A DNA stretch of 64,000 nucleotides from positions 104,994-168,993 of the forward strand of contig DASQKY010000051.1 in assembly GCA_035630295.1 (NCBI GenBank), written 5' to 3'. Below, piece by piece: positions 7,870 through 17,115 of the stretch. A program made the position numbers and the translations under genes. Positions within the stretch are counted from its first letter, which is position 1. The number at the start of each line of letters is the position of its first letter. The notes beneath the pieces are model-generated. The model did no database searches, was not told the DNA's origin, and saw only the letters and a list, made by a program, of their open reading frames with translations. Source of the stretch: Acidimicrobiales bacterium. GTDB lineage: Bacteria > Actinomycetota > Acidimicrobiia > Acidimicrobiales > Iamiaceae.

Positions 7870-10626
7870 TCAGCCCGGCGTGTCGGCCAGGAGGGCGACC
7901 AGGCCCCGGCGGCCGTCGACGCCCAGCTCGGCGTAGGAGCGGTGGAGGTGGTTCTCCACGGTGCGCACGGCGATGGCCAGGCGCTCGGCGATCTCGCCGT
8001 TGCTGAGGCCCTCGGCGGCCAGCAGCACCACCTCCCGCTGGCGGGGGCCCAGGCCGGCCAGCAGGGCCCGGGCCGGGGGGACGTCGGCCGGGACGCCCTC
8101 GGAGGCGGCCACGCTGCGGGCCGCCAGCTCCTCGGCGCTGCGGGCCAGGCCCCGGCGGCCCTCGGCCCCGGCCTCGGCGGCCACCGCCCGGGCCACGGCC
8201 AGGGCCAGGCCGTGGGCCCCGACCTCGGCCACCGCGGCCGCCCCGGCCAGGCGCGCCCCGCCGTCGCCGGCCAGGGCGGCGGCGGCGTCGGCCACCCGGG
8301 CCCGGTGGAGCAGGCCGTCCACCCCCTCCGCCGCGGCCAGGCGGGTGGCGGCCGCGGTGGCGGCCCGGGTGGCCGGGGCCGTCACCACCAGCTCGTGCCA
8401 CAGCACCACGGCCACGCCGGCGGCGCCGTCGTCCCAGGCCCGGTCGGCCCCGTCGGCCAGGAGGCGCTCGGCCGCCGTCAGCTCCCCGCCGGCCGCCCGC
8501 AGGCCGGCCCGCAGGCGCAGCTCGTCGGCCACCAGGAAGCGGTCGTCGACGGGCTCGTCGGTGTCCATGCCGTCCAGGGCGGCGAGCATGGCGGCCGCCT
8601 CGTCGCGCCGGCCCTGGCCGGCCAGGGCCAGGCCCAGGCCGATCAGCGCCCACCGGCGCCGGCCCCGGGTCTGCAGGTCACGCTCGATGAGCCGGGCCTC
8701 GGCCAGCCATCGGGCCGCGCTGAGGGCCCGCCCGCCCATCTCCAGGACCCGTCCCCGGGCCCAGGCGGCCACCGCCTGGCCGGTGAGCAGCGAGGCGTCG
8801 ACCGACCGGCGGTAGGTGTCCTCGGCCAGGGCCCCGGCCCCGGCCAGGTCGCCGGCCTCGGCCAGGCCCATGATGCGGGTCAGGAGCAGGTTGGTGGCGA
8901 AGGTGGCCCGGCCGAAGCCCTCGGGCAGCCCCTCCAGGGCGGCCAGGCCCCGCTCGGCGTGGGCCACCGCGGCCTCGGGCCGCCCCATCCCGATGAGGCC
9001 GGCCCCGGCCGCGAAGGCGGCCCGGGCCACCTCCCGGGGGTGGCGGGCCTCGGCCAGCAGGTGCTCGGCCTCGGCCACGGCCCGGCGGGGATCGCCGGTG
9101 AAGGCGGCCAGGGCGGCGGCGTCGGCGGCCAGCTCGGCCCGGCGCTCCGTCACCGTCACCGTGGCCGAGGCGGGCGAGCGGCCCAGGGCGGCCGAGGCGT
9201 CGCGCAGCAGCTCCCGGGCCTCCCGGCCCCGCCCCAGCCCCCAGGCCCGGTTGAAGGCCAGGGCCAGGGCGATGAGGCCCACCAGGGAGGCCTCCTCCTC
9301 GCCGGCCGGGGGCGGGCCGCCGGCCAGCAGCGGGTCGACGACCCGGGAGAAGGTCTCGTCCGCGCCGGCGAAGCGGCCCACCGCGTTCTGGATCTCGCCC
9401 AGCAGCAGGAGGGCGGCCACCCCGCCCCCGGCGTCGACGGCCCGGCGGGCCAGGTCCTCGGCCCGGTCGAACTCCCCGCGGCGACGGGCCTCGCGGGCGG
9501 CCCGGGCCAGCAGGTCGGCGGCCACCTCGCCCCCGGCCGCCACCCGCCAGGCCACCACCCGCAGCACGTCGACCTCGGCCCCGTCCGAGGCCTCGGCCGC
9601 GTCGGCCAGCCGCCGGGCGTGGTGCCGGCGGGCGATGGGGCCCAGCCCGGCCCGCAGGGCCTCGCCGTACACCGGGTGCGAGGGCCGCACCACGGGCCGG
9701 CCCAGCACCGTCTCCCGGGCCACCAGGCCCGAGCGCTCCAGCTGGCCCAGCACGGCCGGGCCGACCAGGGCGTCGGCCAACGGCACGGGCAGCACCTCGG
9801 CCACCGCCACCAGCTCCAGGCCGTCGCGGCCGTCCCGGTCGAGCTGGGCCACCCGCTCGGTGACCACGTCACCCAACCGGCCCAGGGGTCGCTGGCCCTC
9901 GTCGAGCGACCAGATGCCGTCGACCTGGCGGAGGGCACCCCCGCTCCCGGCCGCAGCCAGGGCCTCGCGGAGCAGCAGCGGGTTGCCCCGGGTGGCGGTG
10001 GCCAGCACCCGGGTGGTGCCCCCGGCCACCGGCCCGCCCAGCGTGGCCACCAGCAGCTCGGCCACACCGTCGTCGTCGAGGTCGCCCAGGGTGATCTGCA
10101 CGATGCCCGGCGCCGTCCACGGGGGGCCCAGGGGTGGGTGCGGGCTGCGGGCCGTCCCCACCACCCGGGCCACCCGCCGCTCGACCAGGGCCCGGACCAC
10201 GCCGTGGGACTGGGGGTCGAGGAGGTCGACGTCGTCCACCACCAGCAACAGGGGGGCGTCGCCGGCCGCGGCGGCCAGGTCGGCCACCACCCGGTCGACC
10301 ACGCCGTCCCGGCGGTCGCCGCCCCGCACCCCGCCGGGGGCGATGGCGGCCAGGGCCCCGAGGGGGATGTCGGCGGTGGCGGCGGTGGCGATGGCTCGCA
10401 GCACCACGGTGCCGGCCGCGGCCCGGCGGCTCATGACCTCGGCCGCCAGGCGGGACTTGCCCACCCCGATGGGCCCGGCCACCAGCACGCCCCGCCCCTC
10501 GGGGGCGTCGAGCACGGCGGCGATGGCGGCCAGCTCCGGGGCCCGCCCCACCAGCGGGGGCGTGGCCAGGGCCCGCAGCGACGGCGGCTCGGCCGGCCGG
10601 TCCACCGGCTCAGCCCAGGAGGGCAC
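7870..10626 (-). CDS. LuxR-family transcriptional regulator with AAA ATPase domain (LAL type)
   Basis: A 918-residue large ATP-binding LuxR regulator. The N-terminal P-loop domain has GPIGVGKSRL (Walker A, about residues 50-60) and LLLVVDDVDLLD (Walker B, about 128). A long alpha-helical, TPR-like middle region (about 330-800) leads to a C-terminal LuxR helix-turn-helix (GLGPRQREVVLLAAEGLSN...RTVENHLHR, last 65 residues). LAL regulators switch on sugar or secondary-metabolite genes after sensing a ligand in the middle region; target genes cannot be read here. The GTG start overlaps the end of the upstream NYN gene by 17 bases, so the two are probably co-transcribed. Confidence 0.88.
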   Translation of the reverse strand: MPSWAEPVDRPAEPPSLRALATPPLVGRAPELAAIAAVLDAPEGRGVLVAGPIGVGKSRLAAEVMSRRAAAGTVVLRAIATAATADIPLGALAAIAPGGVRGGDRRDGVVDRVVADLAAAAGDAPLLLVVDDVDLLDPQSHGVVRALVERRVARVVGTARSPHPPLGPPWTAPGIVQITLGDLDDDGVAELLVATLGGPVAGGTTRVLATATRGNPLLLREALAAAGSGGALRQVDGIWSLDEGQRPLGRLGDVVTERVAQLDRDGRDGLELVAVAEVLPVPLADALVGPAVLGQLERSGLVARETVLGRPVVRPSHPVYGEALRAGLGPIARRHHARRLADAAEASDGAEVDVLRVVAWRVAAGGEVAADLLARAAREARRRGEFDRAEDLARRAVDAGGGVAALLLLGEIQNAVGRFAGADETFSRVVDPLLAGGPPPAGEEEASLVGLIALALAFNRAWGLGRGREARELLRDASAALGRSPASATVTVTERRAELAADAAALAAFTGDPRRAVAEAEHLLAEARHPREVARAAFAAGAGLIGMGRPEAAVAHAERGLAALEGLPEGFGRATFATNLLLTRIMGLAEAGDLAGAGALAEDTYRRSVDASLLTGQAVAAWARGRVLEMGGRALSAARWLAEARLIERDLQTRGRRRWALIGLGLALAGQGRRDEAAAMLAALDGMDTDEPVDDRFLVADELRLRAGLRAAGGELTAAERLLADGADRAWDDGAAGVAVVLWHELVVTAPATRAATAAATRLAAAEGVDGLLHRARVADAAAALAGDGGARLAGAAAVAEVGAHGLALAVARAVAAEAGAEGRRGLARSAEELAARSVAASEGVPADVPPARALLAGLGPRQREVVLLAAEGLSNGEIAERLAIAVRTVENHLHRSYAELGVDGRRGLVALLADTPG

Positions 10627-11950
10627 GGAGCTGGGAGATGGACAGGACGTTGCCCCCCCGGGCCCGGGAGCCGGCCCGCACCCGCTCGTCGTTGCTGGCC
10701 ACCACCACGACCCGGTCGGGGGGCTCGGCGTCGACCATGTCCAGGAGCACGTCGTCGGCCTCCACCCCCTCGTCGGTGAAGCGGACCCGCACCTGCCGGG
10801 TGACGCCCTGCACCGACGCCGCCACCCCGTCGAAGACGGCCACCGCCTCGACCCCGGATCGAGCCTCCAGGACGGCCAGGCCGCTCACCAGGCGTTGGCG
10901 CTGGTCGGCCAGCGGGGTGTCGGGCCACATGGCCAGGGAGGCGTTGTAGCCGTCGACCAGCAGGATGGCCCCGGGCCGGCGGACGAGGTGGTCGGCGGCC
11001 TCGGCGGTGTCGTCGTGGATGCCGCCGGGCAGGCGGGCCGGGCGGCGCCGGGCCCGGGCCGGCGGGCGGGCCGGGGGCGACCCCTCCGGGGGCCCGCCGG
11101 CCTCGACGGCGGCGTCGGGTTCCTCGTCCGGGGCCTCGGTCCCGTCGCCGGGACCGGCCGGCGCCGGTTCGGTCGGCGCCGTCGGCTCGGTCGGCTCGGC
11201 CAGGGCGGCCACCGCGGCCAGGGCGGCGTCCAGGGCGGTCGAGGCGTCGGTGGCCTGGGCCACGGCCCGGGCCAGGGCCGCCCGGTCGACCTCGGCCCGC
11301 CGCGCCGCCTGACCCGTCCCACCCTCTCGCAGCTCCCGGAGCTGCTCGTGGGCTCGGGCGTGGGCCTCCTCCAGCTGCTTCAGGGCCCGGACGGCCTCGG
11401 TCCGCTCGTCCTCGGCGGCCCGGGCCCGGTCCTCGGCCTCGTCGGCCGCCTGGCGGGCCGCGGCCAGGTCCTGGCGGGTGGCGGCCAGCTCCTGCCGGAG
11501 GTCGGTGGCCTCCAGGCGGGTCCGCCCGGCCTGGGCCACGGCCCGGTCCCGGGAGTCCTCGGCCGACCGGCGGGCCCGGCGCTCCCGGGTGAGCTTCTGG
11601 CGGACGTCGGCCTCCTCGACATCGGCCGCCTCCACCTGCACCATCTCCTCCAGGGCCGCCTCCCACCCGTCGGGCCGCTCCAGCCACAGCCGCTGGGCCG
11701 GGGTCAGCTTCTCCAGCTCCACCAGCAGGGCCACCCGGGACCGGAACGGGTCGTCGTCACCGGCCCGGTCGGCGGCGGCCAGGGCCCGGGGGCCGAGGCG
11801 GCTCAGGCGCACCACCGGCCGCAGCGGCAGGGGCACGAGGGACGGGTCGGTCTCCATGTCGTGGCGGGCCACGCCGATGGCCAGCTCCAGGAGGTCGTGG
11901 AGCAGGACGCTCCGGGCCTTCTGGAGGGACTTGGGGCCGGGGGCCGACAC
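10610..11950 (-). CDS. NYN-domain (YacP-like) RNA-binding/nuclease protein
   Basis: A 446-residue protein. The C-terminal 170 residues form a NYN/PIN-like domain with ILLVDGYNAS, AVFDG and VVVVASNDERVR carrying the acidic residues of that fold. The central region (about residues 120-230) is a highly charged Ala/Glu/Arg coiled coil, followed by a Pro-rich linker. Actinobacterial NYN proteins of this build are suspected RNases, but the function is unproved. GTG start at 11950; only a weak AGGA lies upstream. The 17-base overlap with the LuxR-type gene suggests one transcript. Confidence 0.75.
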   Translation of the reverse strand: MSAPGPKSLQKARSVLLHDLLELAIGVARHDMETDPSLVPLPLRPVVRLSRLGPRALAAADRAGDDDPFRSRVALLVELEKLTPAQRLWLERPDGWEAALEEMVQVEAADVEEADVRQKLTRERRARRSAEDSRDRAVAQAGRTRLEATDLRQELAATRQDLAAARQAADEAEDRARAAEDERTEAVRALKQLEEAHARAHEQLRELREGGTGQAARRAEVDRAALARAVAQATDASTALDAALAAVAALAEPTEPTAPTEPAPAGPGDGTEAPDEEPDAAVEAGGPPEGSPPARPPARARRRPARLPGGIHDDTAEAADHLVRRPGAILLVDGYNASLAMWPDTPLADQRQRLVSGLAVLEARSGVEAVAVFDGVAASVQGVTRQVRVRFTDEGVEADDVLLDMVDAEPPDRVVVVASNDERVRAGSRARGGNVLSISQLRALLG

Positions 11951-11974
11951 GGTGCGCTCGGTCCTGGCCGGCCG

Positions 11975-12226
11975 TCAGGCCCCGGCGAGGGCCTCGACCG
12001 CGCCGGACGGCCCGCACCAGGCGCACTCGACCACCTCGACCACCTCGCCCAGCACCTCCGTGCGCTCCACGGTGAGGTCGCCCCCCACCGTGTAGTGGTG
12101 GAAGGCCCGGGTACGGCGGGTGGCGGTGACGTCGAAGCGGGTGAGGTTGCCGCACGACGTGCAGCGGTAGCGGGTGGGCGGCCGCGGGTCGCCGGTCACG
12201 GGGGCCGAGGGGGAGGGATCGGGCAT
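11975..12226 (-). CDS. Small zinc-ribbon protein
   Basis: An 83-residue protein with a CTSCG knuckle (about residues 22-26) and CAWCG (about 68-72) separated by beta-strand-like sequence, consistent with a single zinc ribbon. Similar small proteins are common in actinobacteria, but no function is known to me. A -10-like TACGAT ends eight bases before the ATG, so the mRNA is predicted leaderless. It is followed 24 bases later by the NYN gene on the same strand. Confidence 0.7.
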   Translation of the reverse strand: MPDPSPSAPVTGDPRPPTRYRCTSCGNLTRFDVTATRRTRAFHHYTVGGDLTVERTEVLGEVVEVVECAWCGPSGAVEALAGA

Positions 12227-12234
12227 CGCCCGGC

Positions 12235-12240
12235 ATCGTA
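12235..12240 (-). promoter_or_regulatory. -10 element TACGAT (leaderless, Zn-ribbon gene)
   Basis: TACGAT on the minus strand ends eight bases before ATG 12226; no Shine-Dalgarno site is possible. Confidence 0.5.
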
Positions 12241-12294
12241 CCGACGCGTACCACCCCGACCGGTGCGGGCAGCCGATGACACCGGGATGACCCG

Positions 12295-12324
12295 TTGACG
12301 ACGAACACAGGTTCGCCCTAGCGT
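12295..12324 (+). promoter_or_regulatory. Sigma-70-type promoter of the DnaQ/UvrC-like nuclease gene
   Basis: TTGACG (12295-12300), 18-base spacer, TAGCGT (12319-12324), then seven bases to GTG 12332. It is one of the best -35/-10 pairs in the window, and transcription should start at or one base before the GTG. Confidence 0.65.
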
Positions 12325-12331
12325 CGAACAC

Positions 12332-14134
12332 GTGTCCGCCCCCCGCCGCTCCCCCGCCGGGCCCGGGGGGCAGGCCTCCTTCGACGACCTGGGCACCCCC
12401 CTGCACCAGGTCACCTTCTGCGTGATCGACATCGAGACCACGGGGGGCCGGGCCACCGACGGCGGCATCACCGAGGTGGGGGCGGTGAAGCTCCGGGGCG
12501 GGGAGTGCGAGGGCACGTTCCAGACCCTGGTCAACTGCGGCCAGGCCATCCCCCCGGCCATCACCGTGCTGACCGGCATCACCGACGCCATGGTGCTGCC
12601 CGCCCCCCGCCTCGGCCCGGTGCTGTCGGCCCTGCGGGAGTTCGTGGGCGACGCCGTCATCGTGGGCCACAACGTGCGCTACGACCTCGGCTTCCTGAAC
12701 GCCGCCTACGAGGCCCACGGCTCGACCCGCTTCCCCAACCGGTGGGTCGACACCTGCGCCCTGGCCCGGCGCCTGGTCCGTGACGAGGTGCCGAACTGCA
12801 AGCTCGGCACCCTGGCCTCGCGCCTGCGGCTCGACCACCAGCCGTCGCACCGGGCCCTCGACGACGCCCTGGCCACCGGCGACCTCCTCCACGTCCTGCT
12901 GGAGCGGGCCGCCGGGCTGGGGGTGCTGGGCCTGGACGACCTGCTGGCCCTGCCCACCATGGGCGGCCACCCCCAGGCCGCCAAGCTGGCCCTGACCCGG
13001 CACCTGCCCCGGGCCCCCGGGGTCTACCGCTTCCGCGACCGGGGCGGGCGGTTGCTGTACGTGGGCAAGGCCACCGACCTGCGGTCCCGGGTGCGGTCCT
13101 ACTTCTCGGGCGACGACCGCCGGAAGGTCGGGCAGCTCCTGCGGGAGGTCGAGGCGGTCGACGCCATCGTGTGCACCAGCCCCCTGGAGGCGTCGGTGCT
13201 GGAGCTGCGCCTCATCCGGGCCCTCGACCCCCGGTTCAACCGCCAGGGCCGGGCCCGGGGCGGGCCGGTGTGGGTGAAGCTCACGGCCGAGCGGTTCCCC
13301 CGCCTCTCCGTCGTGCGCCAGGTGCGGCCCGACGGGGCCGACTACCTCGGGCCCCTGCCGTCGACCCGGGCCGCGGCCCGGGTGGTGGAGGCCGTCCACA
13401 CCGCGCTGCCCATCCGGCGCTGCTCGGGCGCCCCGGGCCGGCGGGCCGCCCGCTGCGCCCCGGCCCAGATCGGGCGGGCCCTCTGCCCCTGCGCCGGCGA
13501 CCTGGCCGAGGACGAGTACCGGGCGGTGGTGGCGGCCGTGCGGGCCGGCTGGGACGGGCGCCCCGACCTGCTCCTGGCCCCCCTGGCCCGGCGCATGGAG
13601 GTCCTGGCCGCCGGCGAGCGCTTCGAGGAGGCGGCCGAGGTGCGGGACCGGGCCGCCGCGGTGGTGGCCGCGCTGCGGCGGGGCCGGAGGCTGGCCGCCC
13701 TCGCCGCCAGCGGGCGCACCGAGCTGGCCCTGCCCGGGGGGGCCGGCGCCGTGCTCGACGGAGGGGTGCTGACCAGTGCCTGGGGGGCCGACGGCCAAGT
13801 GCGGGCCCTCGACGTGGTGGCCGGCGTGCCGCCCCCGGTGGCCGACGGCCCGGGGGGGCCGGGCACGGCCGCGGTCGACGCCGAGCGCCTGTGCGTGGCC
13901 GCCTGGCTGGACCGGGCCGCCGGTGCCGTCCGGGTGGTGCACAGCGAGGGTGGCCTGGCCTCGGCGTGGCCGGCGCTGCCCCGGTTCCAGGCCCTCCCGC
14001 CCCGGCCCACGGCTCCCTCGGCGCCGGCCGGGGCAGCCGGGGCGGGAGCCGGGTCCGCCCGCGCCGCCGGACGGCGCTCGGGTCGGCCCCGGCCCGAGAT
14101 CCCCGCCAGCGCCCTGGCCCGGTCCGGCGCCTGA
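12332..14134 (+). CDS. DEDD exonuclease fused to UvrC-like GIY-YIG endonuclease
   Basis: A 600-residue two-domain nuclease. Residues 20-190 are a DnaQ-type 3'-5' exonuclease: VIDIETTGG (motif I), GHNVRYDLGFL (motif II), and HRALDDALAT (motif III with the catalytic His). Residues 210-300 are a GIY-YIG domain (APGVYRFRDRGG, LLYVGKATDLRSRV, ending in LDPRFN). A UvrC-like cysteine patch and a UVR-type helix (RFEEAAEVRDR, about residue 430) follow. The fusion resembles Cho/UvrC relatives of actinobacteria, with a presumed role in DNA damage incision and trimming. GTG start is leaderless behind a strong promoter. The C-terminal 80 residues are low-complexity Ala/Gly/Pro. Confidence 0.9.
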   Translation: MSAPRRSPAGPGGQASFDDLGTPLHQVTFCVIDIETTGGRATDGGITEVGAVKLRGGECEGTFQTLVNCGQAIPPAITVLTGITDAMVLPAPRLGPVLSALREFVGDAVIVGHNVRYDLGFLNAAYEAHGSTRFPNRWVDTCALARRLVRDEVPNCKLGTLASRLRLDHQPSHRALDDALATGDLLHVLLERAAGLGVLGLDDLLALPTMGGHPQAAKLALTRHLPRAPGVYRFRDRGGRLLYVGKATDLRSRVRSYFSGDDRRKVGQLLREVEAVDAIVCTSPLEASVLELRLIRALDPRFNRQGRARGGPVWVKLTAERFPRLSVVRQVRPDGADYLGPLPSTRAAARVVEAVHTALPIRRCSGAPGRRAARCAPAQIGRALCPCAGDLAEDEYRAVVAAVRAGWDGRPDLLLAPLARRMEVLAAGERFEEAAEVRDRAAAVVAALRRGRRLAALAASGRTELALPGGAGAVLDGGVLTSAWGADGQVRALDVVAGVPPPVADGPGGPGTAAVDAERLCVAAWLDRAAGAVRVVHSEGGLASAWPALPRFQALPPRPTAPSAPAGAAGAGAGSARAAGRRSGRPRPEIPASALARSGA

Positions 14135-14200
14135 GCCCACCGGGGTGGCGCCCCAGAGGCGAACGGTGGCCCACCCCACGGGCGCGAGCCGGGTCACCGG

Positions 14201-14206
14201 TACCCT
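14201..14206 (+). promoter_or_regulatory. -10 element TACCCT (leaderless)
   Basis: TACCCT ends six bases before GTG 14213. Confidence 0.45.
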
Positions 14207-14212
14207 GGCCCG

Positions 14213-14794
14213 GTGGACGCCTTGGCCGCCGCCCTGATCGTCGCCCTGGTCCTGACCCTGCTGATGGCGCTGGCCGCGGTGGTGGCCCTGCTGGTCGGCC
14301 TGCGGCGCCTGGAGCGGCGCAACCGGGTCAGCCCCGACGTGCCGTCACCGGCCCCGTCGTCGTGGGGGGCCGGGCACCCGTCGGCCCCGGCCCGGCTCCA
14401 CCGGCGGCTGCGCTCGGCGGTGGCCGCGTCCCGGGCCGCCTGCGCCACCGCGCCCTCCGCCCCCCGCCTGGCCGAGCTCACCGCCGAGTTGGAGGCCGAG
14501 GCCGTGGCCCTGGACGGGCAGATCGTGGTGGTGGCCCACCTGCCGGCGCGGAGCCGGCGGGTCCCGTTGGCCGGCCTGGCCGCCCGGGTGCGCCAGGTCG
14601 AGCAGGTGGCGTCGCAGGTGTCCCTGCTGGCCGTCCGGGCCCAGGCTCCGATGGTGGCCGCCGGCCAGGCCTCGGCCCTGGACGAGCTGGCCCGCCAACT
14701 CGACCTGCTGGAGCAGGCCCGCACCGAGGTGGCCGACATCGAGGCCGCGGCCGGCGTGGCTCGCCCCAGCCCCTACGCCGACCCCGGTTCCTAG
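14213..14794 (+). CDS. Membrane-anchored protein of unknown function
   Basis: A 193-residue protein with a single N-terminal transmembrane helix (about residues 3-30, LIVALVLTLLMALAAVVALLVGL) and then a mostly alpha-helical cytoplasmic part rich in Ala/Leu/Glu, likely coiled-coil (about 90-180). I do not recognise the family. It follows the nuclease gene in the same direction but has its own leaderless -10. It ends one base before the convergent trpD stop. Confidence 0.65.
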   Translation: MDALAAALIVALVLTLLMALAAVVALLVGLRRLERRNRVSPDVPSPAPSSWGAGHPSAPARLHRRLRSAVAASRAACATAPSAPRLAELTAELEAEAVALDGQIVVVAHLPARSRRVPLAGLAARVRQVEQVASQVSLLAVRAQAPMVAAGQASALDELARQLDLLEQARTEVADIEAAAGVARPSPYADPGS

Positions 14795-14795
14795 G

Positions 14796-15884
14796 TCAGA
14801 GGCCGGCGGTGCGGGCGGCGACGGACGTGGTGACCAGGCGGTCGAGGGCGGCGGCCGCCGCCCCCGAGTCGAGGGCGGCCCCGGCCCGCTCGATGCCGTC
14901 GGGGTAGTCGTCCACCTGCCCGGCGGCCACCAGGCCGGCGGCGGCGTTGAGGACCACGATGTCGCGGTGGGGGCCGGCCTCGCCGGCCAGCACGGCCCGG
15001 GCCAACCGAGCGTTGGTGGCCGGGTCGCCGCCCCGCAGGTCCTCCAGGCGGGCCGGGCCCAGGCCGAAGGCCAGGGGGTCGACGGTGAGGGGGCGGATCG
15101 CGCCGTCGGTCACCTCGACCACGTTGGAGGTGGTGGTGATGGTGATCTCGTCCAGCCCGTCGCCGCCGTGGACGACGAAGGCCCGCTCGGCCCCGTGGGC
15201 CAGCAGCACCTCGGCCATGCGCTCGGCCATGGTGGGGTCGCCCACCCCGACCACGTAGCGGCGGACCCGGGCCGGGTTGGCCAGGGGCCCGAGGATGTTG
15301 AACACGGTGGGCACCCCCAGCTCCTTGCGGGTGGGCCCGGCGTGGCGCATGGAGGCGTGGTACCGGGGGGCGAAGCAGAAGCCGATGCCGGCCTCGGCCA
15401 CGCACCGGGCCACCCCCTCGGGCCCCAGGTCGATGACCACGCCCAGGGCCTCCAGCAGGTCGGCCGAGCCGCACGACGACGAGGCGGCCCGGTTGCCGTG
15501 CTTGCACACCCGGGCCCCGGCGCCGGCCACCACGATGGCGGCCAGGGTGGAGACGTTGATGGAGTGGCTGCGGTCGCCACCGGTGCCGACGATGTCGACC
15601 ACGCCGTCGAGGTCGGGCAGGGGCACCCGCTCGGCGGCGGCCAGCATGGCGTCCAGCATCCCCCCCATCTCGGCCGCGGTCTCCCCCTTCATGCGCAGCG
15701 CCACGATGAAGGCGGCGATCCGGGCCGGGCTGGCCTGGCCGGCCAGGATCTCGGCCATGGCCGCCCGGGCCTCGACCGGGGTGAGGTCGCGCCGCTGGGT
15801 CAGTGCCCCCAGGACCCCGGGCCACCCCCCCACCTCGTCCAGCGACGGCGTGTCGTCAGCGGGAGCAGCAGCGTCAGCGACCAT
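14796..15884 (-). CDS. trpD: Anthranilate phosphoribosyltransferase
   Basis: A 362-residue enzyme of tryptophan synthesis that joins anthranilate to PRPP. The PRPP-binding glycine motif GTGGDRSHSINVST (about residues 93-106) is intact, as are KHGNRAASSSCGSAD, RHAGPTRKELGVPTVFNILGPLANPA and the DGLDEI metal motif. Length is normal for the family. No other trp gene is adjacent, which is common in actinobacteria. ATG 15884 lies eight bases after a -10-like TAGGTT, so leaderless. Confidence 0.95.
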   Translation of the reverse strand: MVADAAAPADDTPSLDEVGGWPGVLGALTQRRDLTPVEARAAMAEILAGQASPARIAAFIVALRMKGETAAEMGGMLDAMLAAAERVPLPDLDGVVDIVGTGGDRSHSINVSTLAAIVVAGAGARVCKHGNRAASSSCGSADLLEALGVVIDLGPEGVARCVAEAGIGFCFAPRYHASMRHAGPTRKELGVPTVFNILGPLANPARVRRYVVGVGDPTMAERMAEVLLAHGAERAFVVHGGDGLDEITITTTSNVVEVTDGAIRPLTVDPLAFGLGPARLEDLRGGDPATNARLARAVLAGEAGPHRDIVVLNAAAGLVAAGQVDDYPDGIERAGAALDSGAAAAALDRLVTTSVAARTAGL

Positions 15885-15892
15885 GGCCCGGC

Positions 15893-15898
15893 AACCTA
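15893..15898 (-). promoter_or_regulatory. -10 element TAGGTT (leaderless trpD)
   Basis: TAGGTT on the minus strand ends eight bases before ATG 15884. Confidence 0.5.
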
Positions 15899-15927
15899 GA
15901 GCACCCCGGCGGGGACCCCGTGGGGGT

Positions 15928-17097
15928 TCAGTCCCACCACAGGTGGCCGGCCAGGACGCCCTTGCCGATGAGGCCGAGCTGCACCTGGGTGGTGCCCTCC
16001 ACGATGGTGAGCTGCTTGGCGTCGCGGTAGTACAGCTCGGTCATGTGGTCCTTCATGTAGCCGGCCGCGCCCAGCATCTGGAGGCACACGTTGGAGGCCT
16101 GCACCGCCACCTCGGTGGCCTTGTACTTGGCCATCGACAGGTAGGGCACGAACTCCTTGGTGAACTTGCCCTCGTCGGCCATGACCGCGGCCCGGTAGGT
16201 GAGGAGGCGGGCGGCCTCGATCTCGGTGGCCAGCTTGGCGATCTCCCACTGGGTGCCTTGGAACTCCGCGATGGTCTTGGTGAAGGCGGCCCGCTCCTTC
16301 ACGTACTCGGTGGCGTACATGAGGGCCCCCTCGGCCAGGCCGATGCCCCGGGCGGCCACGATGGGGCGCATGGAGTTGAGGCCCTGCATGGCCGCCTGCC
16401 AGCCCCCGATCTCGCCGATGACGTTGGCCGCCGGCACCCGCGCCCCGTCCAGCAGCAGCTCGCCGGTGGCCACGCCCCTGACGCCCATCTTCTGGTCGAG
16501 GGTGCCGACCTGGACCCCGTCCCAGCCCCGCTCGACCACGAAGGCGGTGATGGAGTCGTGGTCCCGGCTGGCCGGGTCGGCCGAGGTCTTGGCGAACACC
16601 GTGTACCAGTCGGCCTGGGCCACCCCGGAGATCCAGCACTTGGTGCCGGTCAGCACCCAGTCGTCGCCGTCGGGCACCGCCTTGGCGCGCATGCCCATGA
16701 CGTCGCTGCCGGCCTGGGGCTCGGACAGGCAGAAGGCCCCCCGCTTCTCGCCGGTGGCGATGGGGGCCACGTAGCGCTCGTTGAGGTCGCGGCTGCCGGC
16801 GATCATCACCGGGCCGGTGGGCAGCCGGGTCAGGAGGAGCATCAGGGCCGCGGTGTTGGAGTACTTGGCCACCTCCTCCATGGCGATGGTCAGGCCCAGG
16901 ATGCCGGCCCCGCCGCCGCCCAGGTCCTCGGGGATGCACAGGCCCAGCAGGCCCGTGTCGCGGAACACCTCGAAGATGTCCTGCGGGTACTCGTTGGACT
17001 CGTCGATCTCCCGGGCCCGAGGCTTGACCTTGTCCTGGGCGATGCGCCGGCAGGTCTCCTGCAGGGCGGTGAGCTCGTCGGAGAACGTGAAGTCCAT
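15928..17097 (-). CDS. Acyl-CoA dehydrogenase
   Basis: A 389-residue FAD enzyme oxidising an acyl-CoA to the trans-2-enoyl-CoA. FAD and substrate motifs CLSEPQAGSDVMGM (about residue 128) and WISGVAQADW are present. The catalytic glutamate is in IVEGTTQVQ near residue 370, the position used by short- and medium-chain enzymes. Length is normal. The substrate cannot be told. ATG 17097 is leaderless, eight bases after TACCGT. It lies downstream of, and in the same direction as, the GNAT gene but with its own promoter. Confidence 0.92.
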   Translation of the reverse strand: MDFTFSDELTALQETCRRIAQDKVKPRAREIDESNEYPQDIFEVFRDTGLLGLCIPEDLGGGGAGILGLTIAMEEVAKYSNTAALMLLLTRLPTGPVMIAGSRDLNERYVAPIATGEKRGAFCLSEPQAGSDVMGMRAKAVPDGDDWVLTGTKCWISGVAQADWYTVFAKTSADPASRDHDSITAFVVERGWDGVQVGTLDQKMGVRGVATGELLLDGARVPAANVIGEIGGWQAAMQGLNSMRPIVAARGIGLAEGALMYATEYVKERAAFTKTIAEFQGTQWEIAKLATEIEAARLLTYRAAVMADEGKFTKEFVPYLSMAKYKATEVAVQASNVCLQMLGAAGYMKDHMTELYYRDAKQLTIVEGTTQVQLGLIGKGVLAGHLWWD

Positions 17098-17105
17098 GGC
17101 CGGCG

Positions 17106-17111
17106 ACGGTA
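17106..17111 (-). promoter_or_regulatory. -10 element TACCGT (leaderless acyl-CoA dehydrogenase)
   Basis: TACCGT on the minus strand ends eight bases before ATG 17097. Confidence 0.5.
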
Positions 17112-17115
17112 CCGG